A DNA stretch of 64,000 bases from Roseinatronobacter bogoriensis DSM 18756 (GCF_004366635.1 NZ_SORN01000008.1:1-64000); one strand, 5' to 3'. Numbered from the stretch's first letter, positions 44,075 to 53,080 are shown. Notes: generated from the sequence alone by a model not told the origin. Numbers and translations: made by a program.

Positions 44075-45835
44075 ATGAGCAAGTATGACGATCTTCCCCG
44101 CGAGCAGTTGATCGAACTGCTGAAAAAGCGGGACCGCACCAAGAAGCTGGGGCTGGTCTGGGAGCGGGACGAGATCGAGGCGGACAACGCCGTGGACGCC
44201 AATTTTGTGGCGGCAACGATCATTCCCGACCTGTCGGACAAGCCCGCGCCGTGGCGGAACATGGTGATCGAGGGCGACAATTACGACGCCCTGCGCTGGC
44301 TGCGCATGACCATGGCGGGGCAGATCAAGTGCATCTACATCGACCCACCCTATAACACTGGTACAACGACCTGGGTCTACAATGACCGCTACGTCAATCC
44401 AGAGGATGCATATCGGCAGTCGACATGGCTAGAATTTATGTTCCGGCGCCTCGCGCTAGCCCGTGATCTTCTTGCGCCATCTGGCGTTATTTTGGTTTCT
44501 ATCAATGATGAGCAGCGGGCGCGCCTTGAGCTGTTGATGGATGAAGTCCTGCCCGGCATGCGTCTAGGCTGCTTTGTCTGGCGAACAAGGAAGGGCGGTT
44601 ACGACAGCGGGAATTTTTCGAAGGATCACGATTTTGTCTTGGTCTACAGGAATGCTGGTTTCGAATTTGCAGGTTCTGCAAAGCAGCGAGATGACTACAG
44701 CAACCCGGACAGTGATGAGCGTGGCGACTGGACTGACGACCCTCTCCAACAGCCGAAGACCTACAAGCAGCGAAAGAACGGTGTTTACTTCATTGAAGAT
44801 GAAGAAACGGGCATATTCTACCCGCCAAATCCAAATCGAGTGTGGTCAGTTGGCAGAAAAGGCGACAAGGGGCTCACCGGCCCGACAATTGAAGACTTGA
44901 TCAGTGAACGGCTGATAATCTTCAAGCGAAAGGGTGAGTACGTCGTCTACAAGACCATGGAAGAATTGGTTGCGGCTATTGCTGATGGGTCAGCGCACAA
45001 GTTTGCACGACTTGATCTCCCCAATCTTGATGAATGGATTGGCAAGAAAATCGGCCTCGGAAGTGTTCGGATAAAGAAGTTCCTCAAGGATAAAACTGAA
45101 GAACCCAATCCCCTTTCGAGCATGCTCGATGGCATTGTTTCGGAAGAAAGCTATTCGGAGGAAGTTGGTCAGACTGCCGAAGGAACTCGGCAGATCAGAA
45201 GCATCTTTGGGGAGTCTGTGTTCGATTACCCCAAACCTGTTTCACTGCTCAAACTGCTAGTAGAACAGTCAACCCGACCCGGTGACATCGTGCTGGATTT
45301 CTTTGCAGGGTCTGCAACGACAGCCCAAGCCGTGATGGAATTGAATGCGCAAGATGGTGGGGATCGTCGGTTCATCATGGTTTCGTCCACTGAGGCGACT
45401 GCCGACGCACCCCAAAAGAACATCTGCCGCGATGTGACGGCGGAACGCATTCGCCGCCTGAATACCTCGGATAACAAGAAATTCGCGAACCTTTCCGCAG
45501 AATTCGCCTATCTGCGCTGCCGAGGGATCGAGTTTGAAGACCTCGACCAAGACCTAGCGCCTGCCGAGGTCTGGGCCGCACTGGAAACGCTGCACCGCCT
45601 GCCCCTGACCCGCTACACCCAAGCCCCGTGGCAGGAGCACAAGACGGAAGCCCAGACCCTGATCTTCGCGGATAGGGTCAGCACGGACCTGCTAGACCAT
45701 CTGCGCGGGGTGGTGGATCGGCGCGAGAATGCCTTTGTCTATGCCTGGGCACCGGGCCAGATCACTGCCGCCCTTGGTGATGTGCTGGATGTGCGGTCTG
45801 TGCGCACGGAACTGGTCGGAAGGTTCCGCCAATGA
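44075..45835 (+). CDS. Type III DNA adenine methyltransferase (Mod)
   Basis: 586 residues from MSKYDDLPREQLIELL. Motif IV DPPYNTG begins at residue 90 and motif I DFFAGSATT at 408, the beta-class order of Mod subunits. The region between (about 170-390) is the target recognition domain; its codons look AT-richer than the ends, suggesting a swapped domain. Methylates adenine in an asymmetric site and gives Res its specificity. The stop overlaps the Res start by four bases. Confidence 0.92.
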   Translation: MSKYDDLPREQLIELLKKRDRTKKLGLVWERDEIEADNAVDANFVAATIIPDLSDKPAPWRNMVIEGDNYDALRWLRMTMAGQIKCIYIDPPYNTGTTTWVYNDRYVNPEDAYRQSTWLEFMFRRLALARDLLAPSGVILVSINDEQRARLELLMDEVLPGMRLGCFVWRTRKGGYDSGNFSKDHDFVLVYRNAGFEFAGSAKQRDDYSNPDSDERGDWTDDPLQQPKTYKQRKNGVYFIEDEETGIFYPPNPNRVWSVGRKGDKGLTGPTIEDLISERLIIFKRKGEYVVYKTMEELVAAIADGSAHKFARLDLPNLDEWIGKKIGLGSVRIKKFLKDKTEEPNPLSSMLDGIVSEESYSEEVGQTAEGTRQIRSIFGESVFDYPKPVSLLKLLVEQSTRPGDIVLDFFAGSATTAQAVMELNAQDGGDRRFIMVSSTEATADAPQKNICRDVTAERIRRLNTSDNKKFANLSAEFAYLRCRGIEFEDLDQDLAPAEVWAALETLHRLPLTRYTQAPWQEHKTEAQTLIFADRVSTDLLDHLRGVVDRRENAFVYAWAPGQITAALGDVLDVRSVRTELVGRFRQ

Positions 45836-48378
45836 CCGCAGATTTCCGGCTGTCGCTCGCGCCATACCAGCAGAAGGCCGTCGATGCGATGGCCGAGACC
45901 CTGCACACTGTATCAGGCTTGCATGACCGTGAACCTGAACATCGCGACATCATTGCGCGCGAATTGGGCGTGATCCTGCTGCAAGCGCCCACGGGATCAG
46001 GAAAGACCCTCATGCTAGGCCGTGCTTTGGAGGCTGTGCGCGGGCAGCTTAGCGCCAAGACAGTGTGGTTCTGGTTCGCGCCTTATGCCGGATTGGTGAC
46101 GCAGACCCGAAGCGCCCTGACCGCTCAATGTGGCGCATTACGACAGCGCGATGTCTATGCAGATCGTGAGGCCAGTGCAGCGCGTGATGGTGATGTGTTC
46201 GTGCAGACTTGGGCATCAGTTGCCGTCATAAAGAAGGAAAGCCGCAAAGTCCGCTCTGACAAGGAAGGAGCGCTCTCGGTGGACAGCATGATTGAAGAAC
46301 TGCGCGAGCGGGGGTTCCGTATCGGCGTGGTGATTGACGAGGCGCATCTGAATTTCGGATCGGGCGCAAAGGCAACCGCTGATTTCTTTCTGAACGTGCT
46401 GTCACCCGATTTCACGGTGCTGGCCACGGCCACGCCGAATGATGCCAAGCTGGAAAAGTTCGAACGCGATGCCGGGTTAAAGGTCGCTAGCCGCGTGACG
46501 GTTTCGCGAGATGCGGTGGTAAAAGCAGGGCTGAACAAGATCGGCCTTATGGTCGGCGTGCTGCGGTTCAAGGAAGAGGACCGGGCGCTGATCGATACCG
46601 AAGTGGCGACCCTGACGGCGGGGTGGTCGCAGCATTCGTTCATCAAGGACAAGCTGGCCGAGAAGGGGATCAGCCTGACGCCCCTGATGCTGGTGCAGGT
46701 TGAGGACCAGCAAGAGGGCAAGGAAGACCCGGTTGCACGGGTGAAGGAACGACTAATCGAAATCGGCGTGCCCGAGAAAGCGATTGCCGTTCACACGTCG
46801 GGCGAGCCGGACCCAGCATTTCACACGCTGGCCTATGACCCTGAAATTGAGGTTCTGGTGTTCAAGCTGGCTGTGGCGACCGGGTTCGATGCGCCTCGGG
46901 CGTGGACACTGGTTTCCGTGCGCCCGTCGCGCGGGCGGGATTTCGGTTTGCAGATCGTAGGCCGGATCATGCGGGTGCATCCGCTGGTGCGCCCGCTGCA
47001 TGGGACAGAGCCGCTTCTGGACCGTGGCTATGTTTTCATATCGGACCCAGAGTTGCAGGTCGGGCTTGATGAAGCAGCCGCCGATCTGAAAGCGGTGCGC
47101 GAGGGGATCGCGGTTTTGACCGATACGCTGGACGTGAATGTGTTGGGCAACGATACGCGGGCGGCGGAAAGCTATGGCGCAACGCCGTTGCCGCCCCCAC
47201 CCGTGCAGGCAGTGCCGGGTGAGACCGAGGGCGACCAGGTTGAACGGCAGGTGTCGATGGGGTTGCTGAACCCGAATTATGCCACCGCCTCGACCCTGCG
47301 CCAGAAAAGCGCCCTGAGCGCCGTTGAGGGCTTTTCGGCCCCCGCGACACCGCCACTGTTCCCGAACCTTCCCGATGTCCTGTCACCTCGCGTGACACCT
47401 GCGCAGCCGGTGCCGCAAGAGCATCAAGTGAAGTATCTGCTGCGAACGGACTTAGGCATTCCGTCCGCGCTGGTGCGGGAGGAACTGCCGAACCTGTTCG
47501 ACATCGAAGGCGACCTTTGCCCGCAAATCGCCCGCGAGTTTTGTCGGATGGTGCCCATGACCTCGATGTTGCTGGCGGTGAACAGCAACGCCGAACTGTC
47601 GATGCGCGACCTGTTCAACGCGGGCCAGACGGATCAGCGCAATCTGAGTGTCAGGATGTCGGCGGCCCGGATCGCGGAACAGGCGCAGGCGCAGCTTATG
47701 TTCAATGACGGGATCGACCCCCGCCGCATCCGCGAAGCGGTGGAGGCCGAGCTTGCCCGCTTATGCCAGAAGGATGGTATCGCTGCGACGAGCCGCGACA
47801 TTCGCAGGACCATCAACTTGGCCATCCTGCGCCAGCCGCAGGCGCTGAAAGAGGCCGTCCGCATCGCACAGGGCCATCACATCCGCCTAGAGAGTAACGA
47901 GCCGATCCCGACAGAACAGTTTGGCCCGAAGGATGCGCCGAAGGCCAAGAAGGGGGCCTACGGGGCCTTCATCGGTCGCTACAACCGACCCGAGCGAGCC
48001 TTTGTTGAAATGCTGGACAATGACGACACGGGCCGGATCAAGTGGTGGCTGCGGAACCCGGAGAGCGAGAAGTGGGCAACGCGGCTGATCCTGCCGACCG
48101 GCAAGCGGTTCTTCCCTGATTTCGTTGTGGGTGTCAGCGGACGGCGCACCCGCGACAGCATCGCATTGGTCGAGATCAAGGATGACGGAGAAACCGGGCG
48201 GCTGCATTCAGACAGCAACGCGGTCAAAATCCGTTCCGAGCACAGCGAATACAAGAAGGTCTTCTGGTCCTTCCGGGAGACAGAGGGCGTATTTCTGAAA
48301 GCCGTGTGGAACCAATCCTACAACCGAATTTTCAGCGCGGGGCCGTTTGAGATCGAGGATATGGTGTTAATCCAGTAG
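45832..48378 (+). CDS. Type III restriction endonuclease (Res)
   Basis: 848 residues. Superfamily 2 helicase motifs: Walker A QAPTGSGKT at 51-59, VIDEAHLNFG near 167, VLATATPND, and QIVGRIMRVHPL (motif VI). A C-terminal PD-(D/E)xK site shows as FFPDFVVG and VEIKDDGE (about 760-785). Shorter than EcoP15I Res (970) but with all parts. Coupled by overlap with Mod. Cuts unmethylated DNA after ATP-driven sliding. Confidence 0.92.
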   Translation: MTADFRLSLAPYQQKAVDAMAETLHTVSGLHDREPEHRDIIARELGVILLQAPTGSGKTLMLGRALEAVRGQLSAKTVWFWFAPYAGLVTQTRSALTAQCGALRQRDVYADREASAARDGDVFVQTWASVAVIKKESRKVRSDKEGALSVDSMIEELRERGFRIGVVIDEAHLNFGSGAKATADFFLNVLSPDFTVLATATPNDAKLEKFERDAGLKVASRVTVSRDAVVKAGLNKIGLMVGVLRFKEEDRALIDTEVATLTAGWSQHSFIKDKLAEKGISLTPLMLVQVEDQQEGKEDPVARVKERLIEIGVPEKAIAVHTSGEPDPAFHTLAYDPEIEVLVFKLAVATGFDAPRAWTLVSVRPSRGRDFGLQIVGRIMRVHPLVRPLHGTEPLLDRGYVFISDPELQVGLDEAAADLKAVREGIAVLTDTLDVNVLGNDTRAAESYGATPLPPPPVQAVPGETEGDQVERQVSMGLLNPNYATASTLRQKSALSAVEGFSAPATPPLFPNLPDVLSPRVTPAQPVPQEHQVKYLLRTDLGIPSALVREELPNLFDIEGDLCPQIAREFCRMVPMTSMLLAVNSNAELSMRDLFNAGQTDQRNLSVRMSAARIAEQAQAQLMFNDGIDPRRIREAVEAELARLCQKDGIAATSRDIRRTINLAILRQPQALKEAVRIAQGHHIRLESNEPIPTEQFGPKDAPKAKKGAYGAFIGRYNRPERAFVEMLDNDDTGRIKWWLRNPESEKWATRLILPTGKRFFPDFVVGVSGRRTRDSIALVEIKDDGETGRLHSDSNAVKIRSEHSEYKKVFWSFRETEGVFLKAVWNQSYNRIFSAGPFEIEDMVLIQ

Positions 48379-48520
48379 TGATTCTATCAATTCTTACGCG
48401 CAGGGAAAGGGCCAGAGCCATGCTAGGCAGGTAGAAAAAGAGATAACCGTATGAGCGAACAGGGATCGTTTTCAAAACGCCTAATCTATCGCAAGACTTA
48501 CATAATTTAAGGTTTGAGAC

Positions 48521-48890
48521 ATGCAGACCGATGATCACGCTGTTGAGGAAATCCTAGCTGAGGGGCGGCGCTTTATGGTGCCGCTCTATCAGCAGAAATA
48601 TCAATGGCATGACACACAGCGCATCCCGTTCTGGGAAGATGTCGAGGCCAAGGCCATCAAGGTTCTGGAAGGCGAGAGCCGGTTCCATCACTAGATGGGC
48701 GCGCTCATTCTGGCACCCATCGGAGAGAGGACGATGACGCGCAGGTGATCTTCGAAACACTGAACTCCAAGGGCGAGCCGCTGCTCGCCATGGACCTGGT
48801 GCGGAACAACATCTTCTATCGCGCGGAGAAGGAAGAGGCCGAGGGAGGCACTGGCAGATATGGCGATTTTACTCTGGCCTCCCTTTGATG
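48521..48890 (+). pseudogene. Decayed DUF262 (GmrS/D-like) gene
   Basis: An ATG at 48521 gives a DUF262-like start (RRFMVPLYQQKYQWHDTQRI) that ends at a TAG at 48694. Another frame from about 48740 to 48880 has VIFETLNSKGEPLLAMDLVR, a core DUF262 motif. The segment between is missing: GQQRLTT, expected in the middle, is absent. GmrSD-type proteins cut modified DNA; this one cannot be active. It sits 142 bases after the Res gene, so a former defence cluster is likely. Confidence 0.8.
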
Positions 48891-48901
48891 GGCCAGAGTA
48901 A
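48869..48901. terminator. Hairpin between DUF262 remnant and HExxH gene
   Basis: Perfect 11-bp stem TTACTCTGGCC/GGCCAGAGTAA with an 11-base loop at the meeting of convergent genes. In the minus direction it is followed by AATCGCC only, so strength is uncertain. Confidence 0.5.
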
Positions 48902-48903
48902 GA

Positions 48904-49548
48904 TTATCGCAACCGGGCCGTCCTCCCGCAAACTGGCAGCCACACAATGGTCCTGAGCAGGCATAACGGTGAGCGCCCCCAAGGCCTACTCAAGAACTGC
49001 TTGGCTTTAAGAAGTGTGGGCGTGATAGGGACTGTTTCTTTTGCTTGAAGGAGCTGGATATACCTGACCAGAGCCTCCTCCGCCTCATCAAGCCCACTTT
49101 TTTCATAAGTGGTCAAGAGGACGGATAATTCGTAAAGTGATGGGGTCGAATGCGCAAGCCGGAGTGCATCATGGGCAGCCGCTTCTAATATTTTGAACCG
49201 CCGCTTTCCCAGCCAAGTTCCGGTGGCAATGTTGGCCACAGCAATTTTCGCGTGAAGTATTTCATGCCTCAGGAGCCAACCGGCCCGCGCCTCCCAGTCA
49301 GGTCCATCAAAAACGCGCTCATGTAGCCAGATAACATCCTCGATGAAAGCAGCGTCACACTCGAGCCCATCACCCAGTTGAAAATCTGGATCATCAATCA
49401 CGCCCAACCTCAGCGGCATTCCTGTTTGCCACCATATTTTTAATCGCGCCTGATTTCTAAAACCAAGCGTTGACCTAGTCCAGGCGAAGGGGCCCAGTTC
49501 TAGGCTTTGAAGAAATCGGAAAACGTTAAATCTTGAAAGAGGTATCAT
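48904..49548 (-). CDS. Unknown protein with HExxH motif
   Basis: 214 residues from ATG with GGGG five bases upstream; a TTG 36 bases earlier is less likely. LLRHEILHAKIA (His95, Glu96, His99) is a zinc-metallopeptidase-type motif preceded by a hydrophobic helix. No family is recognised. The C-terminus, CLLRTIVWLPVCG, is hydrophobic. Convergent with the DUF262 remnant and divergent from the mobilization genes. Could act on a protein, or the motif could be chance within a helix. Confidence 0.6.
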   Translation of the reverse strand: MIPLSRFNVFRFLQSLELGPFAWTRSTLGFRNQARLKIWWQTGMPLRLGVIDDPDFQLGDGLECDAAFIEDVIWLHERVFDGPDWEARAGWLLRHEILHAKIAVANIATGTWLGKRRFKILEAAAHDALRLAHSTPSLYELSVLLTTYEKSGLDEAEEALVRYIQLLQAKETVPITPTLLKAKQFLSRPWGRSPLCLLRTIVWLPVCGRTARLR

Positions 49549-49690
49549 ATTACCCCATATATAGGAAAACTCAACAGCAAGCAATGTTTTCGGCCCCGAA
49601 ATAGGCCCAAAACACGCTTCGCGCGAGGGTCAGCTGCGGCTTCGATAGTCGCCTTCGGCTCCAAATGGACAAAGATCAGTAGAGTAGCGA

Positions 49691-50008
49691 ATGCGGCAAA
49701 ATGTTCTGAAGATATACCTCGATGACAATGAATGGGACCATATTGTGGACATGGCCGCCAGTGTCTCAATGCCCTTGTCAGGCTTCGCACGTACCTTTCT
49801 TTTGACCCAAAAACCACCTCAACCAAAAGCTCTCGGGATCACTGTTGAGGCCGTTGCAGCGCTGAATCGGATCGGCTCACTTTTGAATCAAATTGCGAAA
49901 ATCGGCAACAGTTCAAAAACTTTCTCGGCGGCTGAGGTCCGGGCAGTGACAGTCGCGCGAGAACGTCTTCTCACTATCGCTGAACAACTTGAAGGAGATC
50001 TAAAATGA
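49691..50008 (+). CDS. MobC-like mobilization protein
   Basis: 105 residues. The start has an RHH-like beta strand (NVLKIYLDDNEWDHI) and the rest is helical with LNRIGSLLNQIAKIGN, the usual MobC pattern that helps relaxase open oriT. SD is weak. The last codons overlap a small gene by four bases (ATGA). The 142 bases upstream are a candidate oriT, not proven. Confidence 0.75.
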   Translation: MRQNVLKIYLDDNEWDHIVDMAASVSMPLSGFARTFLLTQKPPQPKALGITVEAVAALNRIGSLLNQIAKIGNSSKTFSAAEVRAVTVARERLLTIAEQLEGDLK

Positions 50009-50154
50009 AAAGCCACTCTACCACGGTCCGGAGTATCGCAGTCATAACGACTGCCGTGATCGGCCTCTTTGCCACGCTTTTGATTAGGCTATTCTCACCT
50101 CGCGAACGCAGCCGTCGAGCACCGCACAGGTCGCATCGGGGGTGGGGTAAATGA
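50005..50154 (+). CDS. 49-residue membrane peptide between MobC and relaxase
   Basis: Begins MKSHSTTVRSIAVITTAVIG and ends HRGWGK. One hydrophobic helix (about 11-31) followed by an Arg-rich tail. It overlaps the MobC-like gene (ATGA) and the relaxase gene (ATGA), with GAAGGAG as SD, so all three are coupled. It may anchor the relaxosome at the membrane; this is inference. Not a known family to me. Confidence 0.7.
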   Translation: MKSHSTTVRSIAVITTAVIGLFATLLIRLFSPRERSRRAPHRSHRGWGK

Positions 50155-51065
50155 TCGGGAAGCTTAGAAAAGGTCAATCATTTATTGGGCTCGCCCGCTA
50201 CTTGACGCATGACGGGAGGGGCCAAGTGCTGGCGCTGGATAACCTCTCATCGGATAACGTACCAGAAGCAGCGCAAGAGATGACCGTTGCTGCCGCGACT
50301 TCCCGCCGCACTCAAAAACCAGTTCTCCATCTGTGCCTTAGCTACTCCGATAGTGAATTCATCACGACAGACCAGATGCGTGACGACGCGCGGAGGGTCC
50401 TCAGAGCCCTTGGCCTGAAGGAACATCAAGCAGTCATCGTAGCGCATGACGACACAAGCCATCCCCATATCCATGTCATGGCGAGTAGGGTTGGGCCAGA
50501 TAGCCGTACGGCCTCGGACAGCCAGAGCTTTGCCCGCGTCGAAAGTGTCCTGAGAAAAATAGAAACAGAGCGAGGCTGGAGCTCAGTCCCGGGACGGAAT
50601 GCGTCATCTCCAACCACCGGGCGTCGCGTGTCGGGGCAACGAATATCGCGTGATCCGCGACAACACCACGTCCCAGAACGAGTCCGTCAGTTCCTTCTGA
50701 CTGCCGAGAGCTGGGTCGAGTTACACAAGGGGGTCCGAAGTGAAGGCTGGCGGCTGGAGGTGGTCCAGAAAGGACGCGGGTCTGGCGCTCTGCTTGTCGG
50801 TCCGGCTGGTGAATGCGTGGCGGCTGGAAACGTGGACAGGCAAGCAACACTGACCAGCCTTCGGCGACGTTTGGGACGCGACCCCGAGGCTCGGAAAAAA
50901 AGGCTGAGTGACCTCGTTCGTGTCCGAAAAAAAGCGCCGCGCCGCGCGCCTTCCACCGCCGGGCAAATGCTGGCCGCGATGCGCCCGATGCTACTCTCAG
51001 GTCTGGTCCCAAGCCTCCGGCCTTATAAATCAGCGCTGCGTCTACCCGGCTTGCCCCGTCTCTGA
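50151..51065 (+). CDS. MobA/VirD2-type relaxase
   Basis: 304 residues. Motif III HDDTSHPHIH at 99-108 is the metal site; Tyr17 in GLARYLTHDGR is the likely nicking residue. Motif LHLCLSYSD lies between. The C-terminal 90 residues are Arg-rich and end PYKSALRLPGLPRL. Nicks oriT for conjugal transfer. Shorter than plasmid relaxases, so primase or helicase parts are lacking. Coupled to the upstream membrane peptide. Confidence 0.88.
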   Translation: MIGKLRKGQSFIGLARYLTHDGRGQVLALDNLSSDNVPEAAQEMTVAAATSRRTQKPVLHLCLSYSDSEFITTDQMRDDARRVLRALGLKEHQAVIVAHDDTSHPHIHVMASRVGPDSRTASDSQSFARVESVLRKIETERGWSSVPGRNASSPTTGRRVSGQRISRDPRQHHVPERVRQFLLTAESWVELHKGVRSEGWRLEVVQKGRGSGALLVGPAGECVAAGNVDRQATLTSLRRRLGRDPEARKKRLSDLVRVRKKAPRRAPSTAGQMLAAMRPMLLSGLVPSLRPYKSALRLPGLPRL

Positions 51066-51079
51066 AGAGGAGTATTCAA

Positions 51080-51493
51080 ATGGCTCGCATACGAAAACCC
51101 AACGCAAATGACACGAACGCGGGATCTGATATCGACAACGGGACGAGTGATGACTTGCGGCGGTTTATCGACCACGCGGCGGACATGATAGCGGCGCTCG
51201 AAGCGATACAGATGCGCCTCGCCGATGCTACTGCCGCCCTGGAAAAGGCAGCAGTTGGCTACAACAGGACCGCCCACGGTATCGAAAAACGAGAGCGCGA
51301 GGGTATAACGGTCAAACTGGAAAGCGAAATCGGTGTTGCTTTGCGGAAAGTGAAAGCCGCACTCGCCGATCCAATTTTTCGGGCCGAAAGCATCGCGCGC
51401 CGCCTCCACTATACCGTAGCATTCGCAGGTGTGGCAGGAAGCATTATCGGCGCGGGCGGTGTGATCGCTTTGATTATGTTTCGGATAATCTGA
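51080..51493 (+). CDS. Unknown protein with C-terminal membrane helix
   Basis: 137 residues. An acidic N-terminus, then helices with heptad spacing (AADMIAALEAIQMRLADAT) and a final hydrophobic helix from about 112 (AFAGVAGSIIGAGGVIALIM). GAGGAG lies ten bases before the start. Follows the relaxase by 14 bases and is likely part of the mobilization operon. A tail-anchored partner of the relaxosome is a guess. Confidence 0.65.
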   Translation: MARIRKPNANDTNAGSDIDNGTSDDLRRFIDHAADMIAALEAIQMRLADATAALEKAAVGYNRTAHGIEKREREGITVKLESEIGVALRKVKAALADPIFRAESIARRLHYTVAFAGVAGSIIGAGGVIALIMFRII

Positions 51494-51505
51494 GAAAGGA
51501 AGACG

Positions 51506-51883
51506 ATGAAAAACTCTGAAGTACTTGCGAAATTGATCACGGCTGCACAATCGGCAAACGATCCACTTGATGAGCTCGCATGTCGCAGGGCTGCTGCGTG
51601 GATTCGCTGGTGTGATGGATACGGTGCGACACTGACGCGGCCTGAGGCCGACCGTATAGCCGCAGGCGGCGCGTTGGGGGAAGCAGCACGTGGATTGATC
51701 CGGCGGCTGGCAGAGGAGTATCCGGCTCCGATTGAGGACATTCAGTTTTTATCTCTTCACGATGATGACGGTACGCCTTGGTCGCTTTCAGAAGTCGCCA
51801 TATGTGCAGACCGGTCAGATAAAACTAAAGATCATAGAGAAAGGGGATTGCGGAGCCGGGGAGGATATCCGCTTTCGTTATGA
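51506..51883 (+). CDS. Unknown small protein downstream of the mobilization genes
   Basis: 125 residues. The N-terminal half is helical (ELACRRAAAWIRWCDGYGA) and the end is Arg/Ser-rich. I recognise no family. SD AAAGGAAG is good. It begins 12 bases after the previous gene, so same operon. A 229-base gap follows with the terminator of the convergent lipoprotein gene. Confidence 0.55.
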   Translation: MKNSEVLAKLITAAQSANDPLDELACRRAAAWIRWCDGYGATLTRPEADRIAAGGALGEAARGLIRRLAEEYPAPIEDIQFLSLHDDDGTPWSLSEVAICADRSDKTKDHRERGLRSRGGYPLSL

Positions 51884-52076
51884 TGGCACAGTGCGAAAGT
51901 GAAAGCTTATGTCTCAGACAGTCACCCACCTTCCGGTATATATTTTCTCCAGTAAGCAAGTGTTCATCAGCACCACGCAAGATAGCTTGGCCACTGGCGC
52001 CAGCTGTCACAGCGGTGGCATAAAGACGTATCGATGTACCTGAGGAAAGCTCTGGGTGAAACTTGAGATATAAAAA

Positions 52077-52093
52077 GGCGCCCGTGGGGCGCC
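52077..52093 (-). terminator. Terminator of the TbpB-like lipoprotein gene
   Basis: Stem GGCGCCC/GGGCGCC with loop GTG. Read on the minus strand it is followed by TTTTTA, a good rho-independent terminator. On plus the tail is CTTCCTGTGCTTTTTT, so it may work both ways. Confidence 0.75.
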
Positions 52094-52112
52094 CTTCCTG
52101 TGCTTTTTTCCA

Positions 52113-52934
52113 TTAATCCGGGATGATCAATGGCGCGGCAAAACCGCCCTCCATCTCGAACCCGGTTGCAGGATTGTTGGCCGAGGTATTGCCGAAAAAC
52201 GCTGCATCGCCATTGTCATTGACAAAACCGGAGCCCGAGACAGCGAAATCGCCTTCATCGCGTTCGCGACGCACGAACACCCCGCCCACTGACTGGTCGC
52301 GCAGGATATAGCTCAGATAGGTCACATCATCCGCACCAAATGCATTATTCACCACATTTGCATCTGCGAAGATCTCCACAGAATGCCGTGCATTTGCAGC
52401 CATTCCGCCGATCGCAACTGTTCCATCGGCGATATTCAATGTCATACCGAAATCACCCGAGGCGATATCCCAAGGGGTATCATGGTCGAATTTGTAATTG
52501 ATATCCCAATTTCCGACATACCGACCACCAGGAAGTGTATGCGAGGCCACGGGCTCGCCATCAATGCGGTAAATCCAGATATCATTGCCCAGGCGATACT
52601 GGATCAATCCGAAATCGGTCCCGTTCAGGCGATCAACTGCAACAGTGCCGCGGACACCATTCTCATCTGTGAAGTTGCGCTGCTGGCGGGTGACCTCCCC
52701 ATCGATTGTCGTGCCACCCACCGGGCGCGAAGTTCCACCCGCAGCAAATGCGATGAGATCTTCATTGCTGGTCGAGGCCGGCACATTCGATGTCTGCTGG
52801 GATCCGCCAGAGGGTGGGGCATCCTGTGGCGGGTTTTGTGTGTAACCGCCATTATTTGTGCTCGACCCGCCACCGCAAGCCATCAGCGCTAATGCGGAGA
52901 TAGAAAGAAATGAAAAAACGGTTGTATTTGTCAT
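52113..52934 (-). CDS. TbpB-like surface lipoprotein
   Basis: 273 residues. Lipobox ALMAC with Cys20, then a Gly/Ser/Asn/Pro linker and a beta-rich domain. The end SGSGFVNDNGDAAFFG and EMEGGFAAPL fits the eight-stranded barrel of the transferrin-binding protein-like lipoproteins. Likely exported and flipped to the cell surface. Divergent from a Slam-like gene 146 bases away, whose products move such lipoproteins across the outer membrane. Ligand is unknown; iron or haem are plausible but unproven. Codon use looks more AT-rich than the core. Confidence 0.75.
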   Translation of the reverse strand: MTNTTVFSFLSISALALMACGGGSSTNNGGYTQNPPQDAPPSGGSQQTSNVPASTSNEDLIAFAAGGTSRPVGGTTIDGEVTRQQRNFTDENGVRGTVAVDRLNGTDFGLIQYRLGNDIWIYRIDGEPVASHTLPGGRYVGNWDINYKFDHDTPWDIASGDFGMTLNIADGTVAIGGMAANARHSVEIFADANVVNNAFGADDVTYLSYILRDQSVGGVFVRRERDEGDFAVSGSGFVNDNGDAAFFGNTSANNPATGFEMEGGFAAPLIIPD

Positions 52935-53023
52935 TTAGGAGATCCACTTATACGGGCGCGTGGAAAATGAATAAACCTACCACTCTGCGTGCCGCAATAT
53001 AAAAACAACCAGAAAAAAACAAC

Positions 53024-53049
53024 CTTAAGAGCGCAATGGTACACTTAAG
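53024..53049. promoter_or_regulatory. Paired CTTAAG palindromes upstream of the Slam-like gene
   Basis: CTTAAG at 53024-53029 and again at 53044-53049, 20 bases apart (two helix turns). They lie in the 146-base divergent control region. A candidate operator for a dimeric regulator; could be chance in AT-rich DNA. Confidence 0.3.
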
Positions 53050-53080
53050 TTTAATTTATGGAGAAAAGGAAAGTAAAAAA

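Noticed and set aside
43772..44078. Opposed ORFs before the mod gene
   Set aside because: Both strands are open, and neither has a good SD or a pattern I know. A relic of a gene is possible but not supported.
48521..48694. Functional 57-residue DUF262 protein
   Set aside because: It holds only the first part of the domain; the DNA after it shows more of the family in another frame, so it is a relic.
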